DNA of 64,000 nt, from NCBI GenBank assembly GCA_018340805.1, contig JACMZG010001870.1, positions 53,788,073-53,852,072 of the forward strand, read 5' to 3'. Below are positions 1-11,442 of this stretch, one piece after another. Under the pieces are notes generated by a model. It made no database searches and was not told the DNA's origin. It saw nothing but the letters and a program-made list of their open reading frames with translations. Position 1 is the stretch's first letter, and each line of letters opens with the position of its first letter. Both the position numbers and the translations under genes were made by a program. The stretch comes from Microvelia longipes (taxonomy: Eukaryota; Arthropoda; Insecta; Hemiptera; Veliidae).

Positions 1-940
1 AAGGCAAATAAAAATATTTAATAGACAAAAAAGATCAAAAGTAACTTAATTAAGTCAAAATTATTGCTGAGTCATCAATTACGCAAAAAAGTTTTGTTTA
101 AACAAATTTCACCTATGAGCACAAATAAATAACAAACTATACATCGCCATTTTTTAAATCCGTCAAAACAAAAACAATCGCAACAATGTAAACATTGGGG
201 TTGATTATTTGTTTACACTTTAACTGTCCGCCATATTTAATTAAAAATTATCATTGCAAACCAATAGAAAATTATGTTTAAGATAAATGTACATTGGGAT
301 TGACACATTTTATAAAAAGAAATAATGTGCCGCAAACCAGGATTTATTTTCTTTTGCGAAATAAAATGGTGACGTCCGTTGCTATAACAACAAAATTAAA
401 TACATTAAAATAGAAAATGGCATCAATCTATTATTTTTCAACGTGATTTAAGACGATTTAAATCTTGGGGGTTTTTTCTTAAAACCTTTAGTTTGGCCGT
501 AAATAGACGTCAAAAATTTAATTTTGGAAATTTTAACTGGCCGCCATTTTGAAACGGTGAATGATAAAAAGGTCTGATTTGCTGCAAAAATTTTCTTTTT
601 TCAAGAGCTTTCCAAACATGTATCACAATATAGGTGTTCTAATTTGAAATTTCAAAGTTAAATCCAATATGGCGACAACCAAAATGGGTATAAATATTAA
701 AGAAAATAATTAGGGGTTGCCGCAGTTTTGCCACACTCTGTATAATTTTTTTTATTGTTATTTGTTTAAGTTGATGGTATATTGAGTAAGTTAAGGGCTC
801 AGCTGTAACACTGACTTGCAACTCTGACACTAATTTCTGTAATAACTCATTCAGTTCACCTTGAATTGATAACATCAAAATATTATCTTTTATTTTGAAA
901 AATACAGAAAAATTAAATATAAAAGTAATATTACATGGAG
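1..940. other. AT-rich DNA without a recognisable gene
   Basis: No reading frame with protein-like composition and no family I recognise. Phrases such as 'ggccgccat' and 'aatatggcg' recur at irregular spacing. The only longer frame (639-983 minus) is low-complexity and unconvincing. Confidence 0.5.
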
Positions 941-944
941 TGCG

Positions 945-1200
945 TGTGTAGCTTGAAAAACTCGGGTACAGGGTACCTCGCAACTTTTCCTCATCACATC
1001 AGATTCACTACGCTCCTCCTCCCTACTTCAGACTCGCTTCGCTCGTCCTCAGAATATACAATTTGCCAAATTTATACTGCAGCATGTCCTCGGACTCGTT
1101 TCGCTCCAATATTTACCGTCCTTAGGCGGTAAAAAAAATCCGTTTTATTCATAGCGGTCACCCATACAGCACTGACCACGCCCGATATTGCTTAACTTTT
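945..1200 (-). mobile_element. 5S-rRNA-derived SINE (SINE3-like), short copy
   Basis: Read on the minus strand, 1198-1153 matches the 3' half of eukaryotic 5S rRNA: TTAAGCA, then CGGGCGTGGTCAGTGCT, then ATGGGTGACCGC, the region that carries the internal Pol III promoter. Downstream is a body with one copy of the unit that is massively expanded at 27.3-29.5 kb, and a tail with a gaggtacc...gtacccgag motif. Related copies lie at 23356-23586, 38048-38225 and 27269-29505. The 5S resemblance is seen directly; assignment to SINE3-type elements is inferred. Confidence 0.72.
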
Positions 1201-1394
1201 ATGATGCAACAAAAATCATGGATATTCTTGTCGTATTAAAACAAAACTCAGAGTACTTATTTTAAGGAAATTTTAACTCAATTTTATTGTTTTCCGATTT
1301 TTTGCAATTTAATAAAAAACGTAGAACAGTAATTTGATAAAAATTGAACTAACGCTAAAATGAAATTTAGCACATATGTTCAGTCTTATACATG

Positions 1395-1700
1395 GCTACA
1401 TGGGTGCCAACTCTCAGTCAAGTCACATTGTTTTACCGCGTTTTACGATTTTTCAAAGTTTTTTGCTCAGACTTTATAAAAATTATTTTCCGAACAGCAC
1501 AACTACAGCGGTAGACTGATTTTTGTACAAAGTTTCAACTCTAACATAAATACACTGGGAGCTACCATGATAATAGACACACACACACAGACAGACCACT
1601 TTGTGAAAACCATTCAAGAGGCATTAAAAACACCTGAAACGTATAATTCCGGTAATATCCCAGTTCTGGATTTTTGCTAACACAATAGTTTTCCTATATA
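1395..1700. repeat. Partial copy of dispersed foldback family R1
   Basis: It shares phrases with 16280-16895, 25430-25935, 32470-32760, 38290-38600, 57030-57180 and 62205-62335: 'acaaagtttcaactct', an (AC)n run, 'aaaacacctgaaa', and an end with 'aacacaatag...tttcc'. No coding capacity. The best copy (16280-16895) shows that the family is an inverted repeat. Confidence 0.55.
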
Positions 1701-2208
1701 ACTACAGTATAAAAGAGGGAAAGTAAAAATGCGGGAGTATCGGGCGGGTTTTACTTGTTAGTTGCTCACTAGTCCGTAGTGGTCACCTAACGCTGTAAAA
1801 TTCTCTACTGTTGACCGGCACTGTCTCTTTACTTCATAATCATTACATAGCTTGTTGTATGATTGGTGGTCCTCCTTCTATATGACTAAGAAACAAAGGA
1901 CGCTAACAGACAATCTCTTCGAATAACATACAGCGAAATAGGTTATAATAACGCTTCCGTGACTTATTTATAATTAAGTCAAAGAATTATGGTTATAATC
2001 AGTCGACAGCTTGGGAAAATATTTTTGAGTAAGCAATGAGGTTTGCCTGATATGAAATCGAGAGCGTGGTTTAACATCAAGGACTGCCCTCATTGGTTCC
2101 ATCTTATAATTTTTGCACACTGTCAACTGATTATAACCGTGTGTTATACGATAATCCAAGTGGCCAATAGTGCCACTAAAGAGGATTTAAGAAGTCACAA
2201 AAATTTAC

Positions 2209-5200
2209 CATGGCTGTGTAGGCGTAGGGTTGAGTACTCGCTGAACCAATGGAGTCAATAGAACTCTGCTCTGGTAGATGATGAGACTGGTAACTGACAG
2301 AATGACTAGGTCCGTGAGCAACTTGATGGCCAACAGGGCTGTCACTGACAAGAGGCTGGCCAGATTGGTAATCTTGATTTGAAAGTGGTGGAGGAAATCC
2401 TATAGGTTGAAGGCCGTATAGTGTGGGTTCGACCATATGCACTGGTTGGTCTACAGAAATAGGATTTGGTTCAATCGATCCTGCAGAACTAGTTTGATAG
2501 GAATCAGGTTGATTTAGGGGTTTCGAAAAGAGAGTAGAATTTCTCATATTGGCATTAGGGGACACATTTGTGGACATAACTTCAAAAGCTAAGTTCGGCG
2601 CATTAGAGACATTTGGCGAAATTGACTGTGCCACTGTAGACGATGAAGTATTGCCTGCAATAAAAGATGAGGAAATGGCTTGATCTTTTGATTGCAAATC
2701 TGTATCAAAACCAGGTGGAACAAGTTCAGTATAGCAGGGCAAAGTAGAAGACTCCGAAGAAGTCATTCCAGACGTAGTCGGCGGACAAACTACATTCTCT
2801 GTAACCAACGACTGTGCCGTAACTTCAGTTATCAATGGCGAAGTTAAGTTATCAGAGACAACTAACTGGCCAACACCATCCGAAGACACTTCGCCTTGGT
2901 TGTCAGATGAAATCACGACCGAGTGTGGATCGACGACAGGAACAGAGTTCTCATTCGCTTGAAGAGAATGATCAACACCAGAGCTATTCGCGTCTGTTAA
3001 AAGATTCCGATTACCAAAATATGGTACAGGGGACCTCTCAAAAGAAGGTGCAGGTGGTGGTTCAACCGAGCTTTGAGAAAGATTATAGTCCGAATGAGTA
3101 ACAGGTTGGGCAATAGGGTTCTGAGTTTCTCCTTGATTAAGTCCATTAAATATTCCTGGTTGATGAGGCATAATTACAGCTCGAGGAGAAGAGGAAACAC
3201 TTAAATCAGGTACAGGAGCGTATGCAGGTCTTTTGATGGACGACAATCGATAAGATTTAGGTTTATTTATAGATAGGGGAGGAATGGAATTTAACAACTG
3301 AGGAGGTGTTGACAGAGGGGGGTTATTCACTTGAAAAGAATTCGAAAGAGGATGGTAGGTCACTTGAGGAGGAGTCGATAAAGAAGCATTAGTCACGTGA
3401 GGAAGATTTGAGGGAGAAGAGTTAATCAATATAGGAGGAGTAGAGGAAGACGGGTTAATCACTTGAGGAGAATCCGAGAAGAGAGGTTGAGTTACAAGAT
3501 GAGGCGTTGAGGCAGAGGGATTAATCACTTGGGACGAAAATGTTGAAACCTGATTCGCTAAAGCGGGAGGTACAAATGGCTGATTCGATGGTTGAGGCAG
3601 ACTAACAGGATATTGATGGGACACAGAGGGAGAGTTTGAAGGTGGAACCTTAGTAACAATAGATAAATCTGAATCGCTTTTTTGATTATTGAGATAAGAA
3701 TAAGACACAAATGGATGGGTTAATTCTGCTTTGGTACTGTCTAGAGGAATGTTTTTAGATGGATCTAGAATACTTATTTCAGGAGGTAGAGGTAAGACTG
3801 TTGAACTAAAAGTTCCCTGAGAAACCTCTGGTGCCGATCCAGTTGCCGGTACAGAAGTATTTACGGGACTTTTGTTAGATAAACTTTCAGGATTAGTTCG
3901 ATTAAGATCAAATGGAATAGTATTTGAAGTAGATTGAGCACCAAAAAACTGATGAGTGGCAGTATTAATATGTTGTGTTTGAAAATTATTTACAGATTCT
4001 GGCGTAAATGAGGATACTTGTTCACTGCTAATATTAGGAGAAATCGGATTGTTTACTGTAGAATCACTTGCGGAAATCGGAGTGAAGTAATGCTCGGACT
4101 TTAAAGCTGGACTAACCACCGACTTTTTTTGCGAATGGATTGAAAATGGATTCGCAGTTAGTGTATGATGGATTTTTGGTAAAGAAGATAAAAGAGTAGA
4201 AGACGTTTGAAAGCCAGATAATGGAGGCGGAGCGATAGGAGTAATATTTACAGGTTTCGTTATATCAGTAATGTCACTATGTGGTTGAGAAGCGGTTGGT
4301 GTAAGTAAAGTAGAACTATGGGGAGTTATAGGATAGTCACTCACTGAAGATGCAGGCAGATCAGATACTGATGGATTTGGAATGTTCGTTTGTACAGATT
4401 CTTGCTCAAACTTTGGTTTAATTGGAGAAGATCCTCTTTTAAAATAGTTTAACGGATTCAAGAAACTAGGAATAGAGTAATCAGTACTTGTAAAGAGAGA
4501 AGAAATCGGTTGGTTATCAGAAGTAACGGACTCTGTTTGAGATGGCGCTTGATAAGAATTTTTAGTCAAATTATAGGGAGATGTAACAGCCGGCCCCGAT
4601 GATAAATCGAATGGAGCACTAGGATTAAATTGAGATGGTTGGTATAATGGCTGAGAGGCTGAAAGTGGTATAACAGCTGGTTGAAAAGGAGGAGTATCAA
4701 GTTGAGGAACAGAAGAACTCGAGCTTAACGAACGAACTGAACTGATATTATTATGTTCGGTATAAGTGGGATATAACGGAGGCCCCGCTTTATTTTCGAT
4801 TAAAGCAGGAAAGAGAGATGATTGACTACCAGATTGATGTAATCCAGATGATGTAGAATGGGGAAATAATTGAGGACCATTGGTTGATTGAAGAATAAAG
4901 GGTTGTATAGATGGCGAAGATGTAGATGATGGTAATGATGATGTAGCACGACGATCTTGTGAATTTAAAACATGGAGCTCTTGGGTAGACGATGAATCAC
5001 TGCTTTTTCTGGACAGAGTGATAGACGAATCGGGCAAAGGCGGCCCTGAATCAGTCACAAGTGAAGGATGGCAAGTGGAAATATGTTTTGATAGCGAAGA
5101 GAAAGCTGGCTCAAGTGCTGCAGGTGTGGGGGCAGGAGAATGATCGGTTCGGTGGGGAAGTGGCCTTTTGGTTGCGTGATGGGGAAGGATGGATCCCACA

Positions 5201-5560
5201 CTACTAGGATCGAACAACGGCACTCCACCTTCTAACGGTGCAACAATTCCATTTAATTCGTTGCTATCTTTTTGAATAGATTTAAGGACAGCACTAGGAT
5301 TGTATAGCGGAATACTATCGTCTAAAGGGATCTGCTTGAAATCGGTACCAGTGTCTGTGGAGGTGTTGCCTTTAGTTTGACAAGATATAGGGTTAGGTCT
5401 TAGTATGACAGGTTTAAAGTTAGTTAGAGATGAGGGCGGGGGGGGAGGTTGGATAAAGACGATGGTGGAGGAGGTGGAAGAAGACGATCCTCTACTTGCT
5501 GATCGTTCTCTGGTTCTTTGACATCCTGACCAAGAAACTGATCTACCTCTCCTCCCAGAC
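2209..5560 (-). CDS. Large internal exon of a Pro/Ser-rich protein, possibly COPII-associated (SEC23IP/Sec16-like)
   Basis: About 1,117 codons are open on the minus strand. The exon is bounded by a strong acceptor (TTTTTTTCAG, AG at 5562-5561) and donor (ATG|GTAAAT, GT at 2208-2207), and ends in phase 0. The protein is disordered and rich in Ser, Pro, Thr and Asn. It has repeated short motifs of the form PLY/F-x-PS (IPLYNPSA, VPLFDPSS, QPLYQPSQF) and a tandem block of about 14 residues (STPP-QVxNxxxS) near 3290-3540. Such N-terminal regions are typical of ER-exit-site scaffolds. In the alternative frame before 5446 the exon reads acidic, with EVDQFLGQD, reminiscent of the EEDSFLGQ stretch I recall in SEC23IP, then a Pro run that would join the main frame across the G8 homopolymer. 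The conserved catalytic part is not in the window, so the family call is tentative. Exon identity is fairly sure. Confidence 0.6.
5438..5445 (-). other. G8 homopolymer with a likely 1-nt indel inside the exon
   Basis: On the minus strand the frame that opens directly at the acceptor (GGT CTG GGA GGA GAG GTA) is acidic and protein-like. It runs into a poly-Pro stretch and hits TAA just past this C8 run. One extra C would join it to the long open frame downstream. The competing upstream frame reads as Arg/Ser low complexity. This is either a sequencing/assembly error or a real lesion. Confidence 0.6.
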
Positions 5561-7316
5561 CTGAAAAAAACCGATGATATATAACAAGCATATAGTATCA
5601 AAATGATAATAATAATAATAAGCGAAATTCAAAAATTAAAATCAATATTACAAACGTAAAATTGTTCTATTTTATGAATTTAAATAAACCATATACTTTG
5701 AAGTGGTCTATCAATTGATTTTAACAACATGAAAAGTGGAGAATATAATGTGGCCTATGTTTCATAAAATATCATTAATCGGGTTCATTCCAGGTCAAAT
5801 CAACACAAAATAGTTATTTATGCCATAAGGCTCAGAAGTGTGTCTTTATGTCACGGCAATTAAATTTACCAACGAGTGAAGCGAGTCGGGAAAAATTGCC
5901 AAGACATAAAGACATTCTCAGCTGGATGGCATACACTATTTTTTTGAGGTAGCACTCATTAAATAAACTGCGCTATATACTTAATTGAAAAAAAAACGTA
6001 AAAAAATAAATACATGATTAATTATAATGAAAAATAAACAAACAAATGAAAAATAAATACCTGTTTAATCATTTACTCTGAGCAGAATTTTAGATACAGT
6101 AATTTTAAAAATTACTAAAAATTCAATACGTTACAGCGGCAATATGGCTGCACGGAATGAGTCAAATAGTGTTCTTTCTATAGTGCTTACCTGTCAGCCA
6201 AATTATATTAAAATCGTTGGCATCGAGTCAAAAAATGTACTTTTTTTGAGGTAGTACGTAATTGAGCACTTTATTGGACCGTTTTTAGGATGAGAAGCCA
6301 ATCATTATTGTTATAGGAGGTTATTTAGTACTTTTCACCTCCGAGGACAATAATGAATGTAAAAAAAAACTCCTAGGACGTAAAAGTAATTCATATGTTG
6401 CCGCCATTACTGTAATGTAGCGTGTTCAAAAAACCAATCTGTGTAAAACCTTCATGAGGTTTCTTTAAAAAAAAAAATTATTTTGGTAGCGTTTGAAAGC
6501 TTAAACTTGATCCTTTCAAATGGATTCTAGATACTTTTTTTTATTAAATTATCTTTATTTATAAACTAATTGACATTGTATACAATAAACATAAAATATT
6601 AGCCTGTTCATGATGGCCCCAAGGCCTGAGCTGAACAGGCGTTGACTTAATACTTAATGCGTAATACTTAATACTATGCTTGTAAACTTTATATAATTAT
6701 GATACATTTTTATTTTATTATTTTATATTTTATTATTAATTATTACTTTTTATTTTTTAAATAATAAAATAATTTTTTATTTTAAATATTTACAATAAGT
6801 TAACTTATTTCTATACATAGAAATAATTTAATTTAGTTATTTATTAACTTTTATTATAAATAATTTTTTAGATGTTTTTTAAAAGTTTCTTTTTTTTTTC
6901 TAAAAAGAACTTTTGCGCAAGTTTAACAAATGCGCAAATATAAAATAAAAATGCTAATATCTCAAAAAACCAATTTTTAAAATTGTTGAAAAATTCCAAA
7001 TAAGAGCTTAAACTATTAGTAAAGTGTAGAACCTACCTGTCAGCCAAATTATATTAATATCTGAGATATGACGTGTTTTTACCTGAGTTGATTTGATATG
7101 GAATGACCCATTAGTGATTTAGTTTCCCAAGACATAGAAAAAGAAGGGAGAGGGAAGCATTGTCATATAAGATTATGTTCAAACCAATTTTTTTACCAAT
7201 TATCCACAACAAATGACGCATAGATCCCAATAATAGATAAAACAAACTTGGTGTCTGAGTTTGTAAATGTATAGATGTATGTACAAGCACATGTCTTGTG
7301 CATATATAAAAACTAA
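5561..7316. other. Intron/intergenic DNA, AT-rich, no gene seen
   Basis: This is upstream of the exon of gene 1 and probably its intron. It contains a degenerate SINE-body scrap near 5868 ('gagtgaagcgagtc') and a possible LINE 3' end near 6540-6640 (reversed 'aataaagataatttaataaa'). No coding sequence is recognised. Confidence 0.4.
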
Positions 7317-7339
7317 CACACACACACACACACACACAC

Positions 7340-7413
<74 letters not shown>

Positions 7414-7416
7414 ATA
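7317..7416. repeat. (CA)n followed by (TA)n microsatellite
   Basis: A pure CA run at 7317-7340 passes into a TA run to about 7416. Apparent reading frames here are translations of the dinucleotide repeat. Confidence 0.95.
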
Positions 7417-7962
7417 GCACATGTCTTGTGCATGCATATATATGTATAAGAAGCCGCCTACTTCCCCTCAACTTCCAAGCGTCAATTTCGGACGAAAATT
7501 CACAATAAAAAAAAGTAACAATAAACAGATGATCAAGGTGGTCCGTCTACGTCTACACTGTACTGGGTCGATATCAGGATACTTGCGAGAGTTACGAGCT
7601 GCAAATGATTTGAGTGTCTAACTGCAGGCCCTGGAATAAATGTTCTATGGACATTAAGTCCAGAATAAAAGGCTGCCAGGTCTCGTTGTCAATTATTGTA
7701 TTTTATTATTTTGTTATTCTTGTTTTAGTTTGTTTATGACTGTCACACTAATTACTTCAACAATACGTATGATGCAGTGTAAGGATATAATTGATTCAAA
7801 ACTTGAGTAATCACTCGCTGCCTCGGGTGAGCTATTCCACTCGCTGCATCAAGTTGACTCATTTTTCTCTGTGACTCATCAAAACACATGCCTTTTTATG
7901 ATCAAGTTATTGTGATTTAATTGATTTATTTGTCATAAAAAGCTAAGAATCCAATTATATAC
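7417..7962. other. No gene recognised
   Basis: Unique-looking AT-rich sequence. A short open stretch at 7421-7621 has no protein-like features. Confidence 0.4.
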
Positions 7963-7970
7963 ATATATAT

Positions 7971-8020
<50 letters not shown>
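7963..8020. repeat. (TA)n microsatellite
   Basis: TA dinucleotide run with one phase slip near 7980. Confidence 0.95.
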
Positions 8021-8418
8021 GACGCTAGTGTATGTTTGAATAAGTTATATTTCATAAGTGAAGATAATGAAGGTTATTAAAAGAACAAAACTTATTCATG
8101 GATATTAAGCTGACATAGAGAATGGAATAAATCTCAGACAATAAACTCTCTTATAAGAGAAACTTTTAAAATAAAAGGAACCTCAGCTGTTTACATATTT
8201 ATCTGGACAACCTGAAGGTCATGGAAATCCAAAATATTGATTGCCTGATATAAAGTCGACGTATGGATTATCTGATAATATAGATTAAAGCAAAAAGCTC
8301 CGTCCTGCTTTTAGTGAATTTCCTTTGCGCTAATGGGATAGGATAGGCGTTAGACGTAAAGTCGAACCACCACACAAATCCGTTTCCACTCTAACAACGA
8401 AAAATATACATATACGTT

Positions 8419-8639
<221 letters not shown>

Positions 8640-8650
<11 letters not shown>

Positions 8651-9010
8651 CTAGACACTTTCTTGTAAGGGCGCTATCTTTTGAACGGATTATATTTTTT
8701 TAATCAAACTTGGCACAAAAAATAACCTTGGGGAGAACAAGAACCCTAGGAGAACTAAAAACCAGGTTTTCGTGACGTCATTAACTCGGTTTGCTGAGTT
8801 AGCAGAATTTTTAAAAAATCGGTAAAATTCAAGGTTAATATTTTTTGCGTCAAAAAAGGTCATTATTTATGTTTTGCGGGACGCTAAACACCAAGGTAAA
8901 TTACCAGATACCAAAATTACGGTCGATGAAAACTAAATTTCGTGTTGGGTGTCGTTTCCTATTTTTTTGCGTGCTGAATCGAATAAAACCGGTCCGAAGT
9001 GGATACGACC
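8640..9010 (+). repeat. Dispersed repeat family R2
   Basis: It begins 'tctagacactttcttgtaa' and continues through 'aacttggcacaaaaa', 'accaggttttcgtgacgtca' and 'gaatcgaataaaacc' to 'gatacgaccactctaa'. The same order of phrases is seen at 9573-10010, 21180-21440, 24570-24745 and 58588-59040. No coding potential. A (TA)n tract tends to sit just 5' of the element. Confidence 0.75.
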
Positions 9011-9149
9011 ACTCTAAGATACCAAAAAATCGAAAACACAGTGGACAATACCATAAAACCTTAAATACGTATGCTAAACAACAAATAAGTGGGGAGTTTA
9101 TGCTTTATATTTCGAGCAGTTACTTAATTATTAAGCACTACTCGTAAAT

Positions 9150-9260
9150 ATTTTTTTCTGTAAGCACATTTCCTTTGTAAAATGCAGAAAAAGTTAGTTA
9201 CAAGTAGGGCAACTGAGTAACTGCTCAAGTTATAAAGCATAAACCGGATCTTTAAGCAAG
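9150..9260. repeat. Fragment of the foldback MITE family F1
   Basis: It contains 'aaaatgcagaaaaagttagttac', 'taactgctcaagttataaag' and 'taagcaagaaatgaa', matching one arm of the full element at 10099-10655. Confidence 0.6.
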
Positions 9261-9491
9261 AAATGAATTCCAAAGGAAATTAGTCCAACATGCCGCCAAC
9301 CACGCCAAAATTTTTAACTGGGGTCTGACATACTATCGGCAATGAAGAACTTTCAATTTTTCTTTCTTTTTTACTTTTCCTTTTAGCGAGTTTCCTTTGG
9401 AAATAAAATTCGCTAATGAGATACGCGTCATGGCGACACTAATCCGTTTCAGAGGTCCCTAGTAGCGAAAACATACGTTTCGCGAGAAATT

Positions 9492-9492
<1 letters not shown>

Positions 9493-9571
<79 letters not shown>
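9493..9571. repeat. (TA)n microsatellite
   Basis: TA run immediately 5' of the second R2 copy. Confidence 0.95.
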
Positions 9572-9572
<1 letters not shown>

Positions 9573-9573
<1 letters not shown>

Positions 9574-10010
9574 AGACACTTTCTTGTAAACACTCTATCT
9601 TTCCAACAGAATATTATCTTTTAACCAAACTTGGTACAAAAATCAACCTTCAAGAGGACACGAACCCTATTGAAAACCAGGTTTTTGTGACGTCATTAAC
9701 CCGGTTTGCTAAGTCAGCGAAATTTTCAAAAAATCAGAAAATTCAGGGTTAATATTTTTTGTCGCGAAAAATGTCAATATGTACATATATAAATATGTAC
9801 ATATTTATGTTTTTTTGAGTCGCTAAATCAAATAAAACCGGCTCGAAGTCGATACGACCACTCTAAGTGACCAACAAGTCGAAAAAACCATTGTAAATTA
9901 CCAAAAACCAAAATTTAAGTCGATAAAAAATAAATTTCGAGTAGGGTGTCGTTTTCTATGTAATTTTGGGCGTTGAATCGAATGAAACCGGTCCGAAATC
10001 GATACAGCGG
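9573..10010 (+). repeat. Dispersed repeat family R2, second copy
   Basis: It starts with the same 'tctagacactttcttgtaa' as the copy at 8640 and follows it phrase by phrase with about 15-20% divergence by eye. It has an extra internal 'acatatataaatatgtac' palindrome. Confidence 0.75.
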
Positions 10011-10098
10011 GTTAGTGTGTACTAATCTTTTCTTGCCCATCATTATTCTAATCAAAGACTTCTGTTGAATTATTATAGGGTTTTTATTGGTTTCTAAG

Positions 10099-10655
10099 TT
10101 TACAACTACTAAATAAATAATTCCGGCGCGGTGGTCCACTGTCGGCGAATTTCATTTAGAATGCGTGTTTCCGTGCTAAACAACCCATTTCTTGCTTATG
10201 CAAGAACCATGCCCATAGCGTGGTTCCGGTTCATGCTTTAGAACCCAAGCAGTTACTCAATTGTCAAGCACTGCTGGTAACTTATTTTGTCTGTATTTTT
10301 CAAAGGAAATGCGCTAAAACCTTTAAAGATAACTGACTAAGCTTAAAGATAAGTAACTAATCTTTAAACTAGTGCAAATAATAGTGCGTACTTCTAATTT
10401 TAGAGGCATAGTTTTGTACGACCAACTGGATAATTATGCGCATTTCCTTTGGAAAATACAGACAAAATGAGTTACGAGCAGTGCTTGACAATTGAGTAAC
10501 TGCTTAGGTTCTAAAGCATGAACCGGAACCACGCAATGGGCATGGTTCTTGCATAAGCAAGAAATGGGTTGTTTAGCACGGAAACACGCATTCTAAATGA
10601 AATTCGCCCGACAGCGGACCACCGCGCCGGAATTATTTATTTAGTAGTTGTAAAC
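10099..10655. mobile_element. Foldback MITE F1 with about 215-bp inverted arms
   Basis: The left arm 10099-10312 (tttacaactactaaataaat ... ggaaatgcgc) is the near-perfect reverse complement of the right arm 10436-10655 (gcgcatttcctttgg ... tatttagtagttgtaaac), around a 123-bp centre. No open frame, so non-autonomous. Diverged relatives are at 44040-44375 and 56195-56490, with fragments at 9150, 24760 and 59040. Confidence 0.85.
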
Positions 10656-11117
10656 TTATATAATGTAAAAAACTATAAAAATTATCATTCCAACCAGGAT
10701 TGTTGTTAAGCACAGAAACACACATTCAAAGGAAATTCGCCTTGACTTTCTTTGGAGTTCATACATTGAAAATTTTCTAAAATTTAAATAAAATTTAATA
10801 AGTCGTCCTTATTGGAAACAATCTCTATTTAATAGCGCGAGAAGCATTACTGCCCATTCTACAGAGCAACAAGTATTAGTCACTCGCATCACGAAATTCC
10901 CTCCACTCGAGATATGACAGACAGTAAACAATTCAACAGGTTGGTGTCACAGCGTGGTAAACACACGCATTTCCTACCTCCAGTTTACTACCGAGTCTTA
11001 TAGACCAAGAGCCCAGGGGTGTTTTGTTAATAAAACGTGTAATGGCTGGAACCGCACTCAATTTTTCGTAAATACCTTCCTGAACAAGGATCTGCAATTC
11101 TGCCGACTCGTATCGTA

Positions 11118-11260
11118 TGAGATCTTAATAGTGCTATTAATACTTAATAATAACATTAAACATATTCTAACATAACTTTAATCAGATTACATGAACACAA
11201 TACAACATATTTATAAATCATAATAAACAATCCTAGGTAACCATGGCAACTCTCCTAACA
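11118..11260 (-). repeat. 3' LTR of the gypsy element
   Basis: 143 bp, identical by eye to 15422-15564. On the plus strand it begins TGAGATCTTA and ends CTCCTAACA. Confidence 0.92.
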
Positions 11261-11271
11261 TCCCCCTTACC
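11261..11271 (-). promoter_or_regulatory. Polypurine tract
   Basis: On the minus strand GGTAAGGGGGA lies directly before the TGTTAG start of the 3' LTR, the position where plus-strand DNA synthesis is primed. Confidence 0.75.
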
Positions 11272-11442
11272 TAAGATAGTAGAAACTAAGTATATGACTA
11301 GGTAGGCTTATACCGATCAGGAGGTTTAAGAGTCGACCTGTCTCTTAAATTATAACGAGCAGGAATACCATTATCCTGACACCCATTTCTGTCATCTCTT
11401 CCTACAACAGAGTTACACACAAAAGTTATTGAGTGCACAGAG

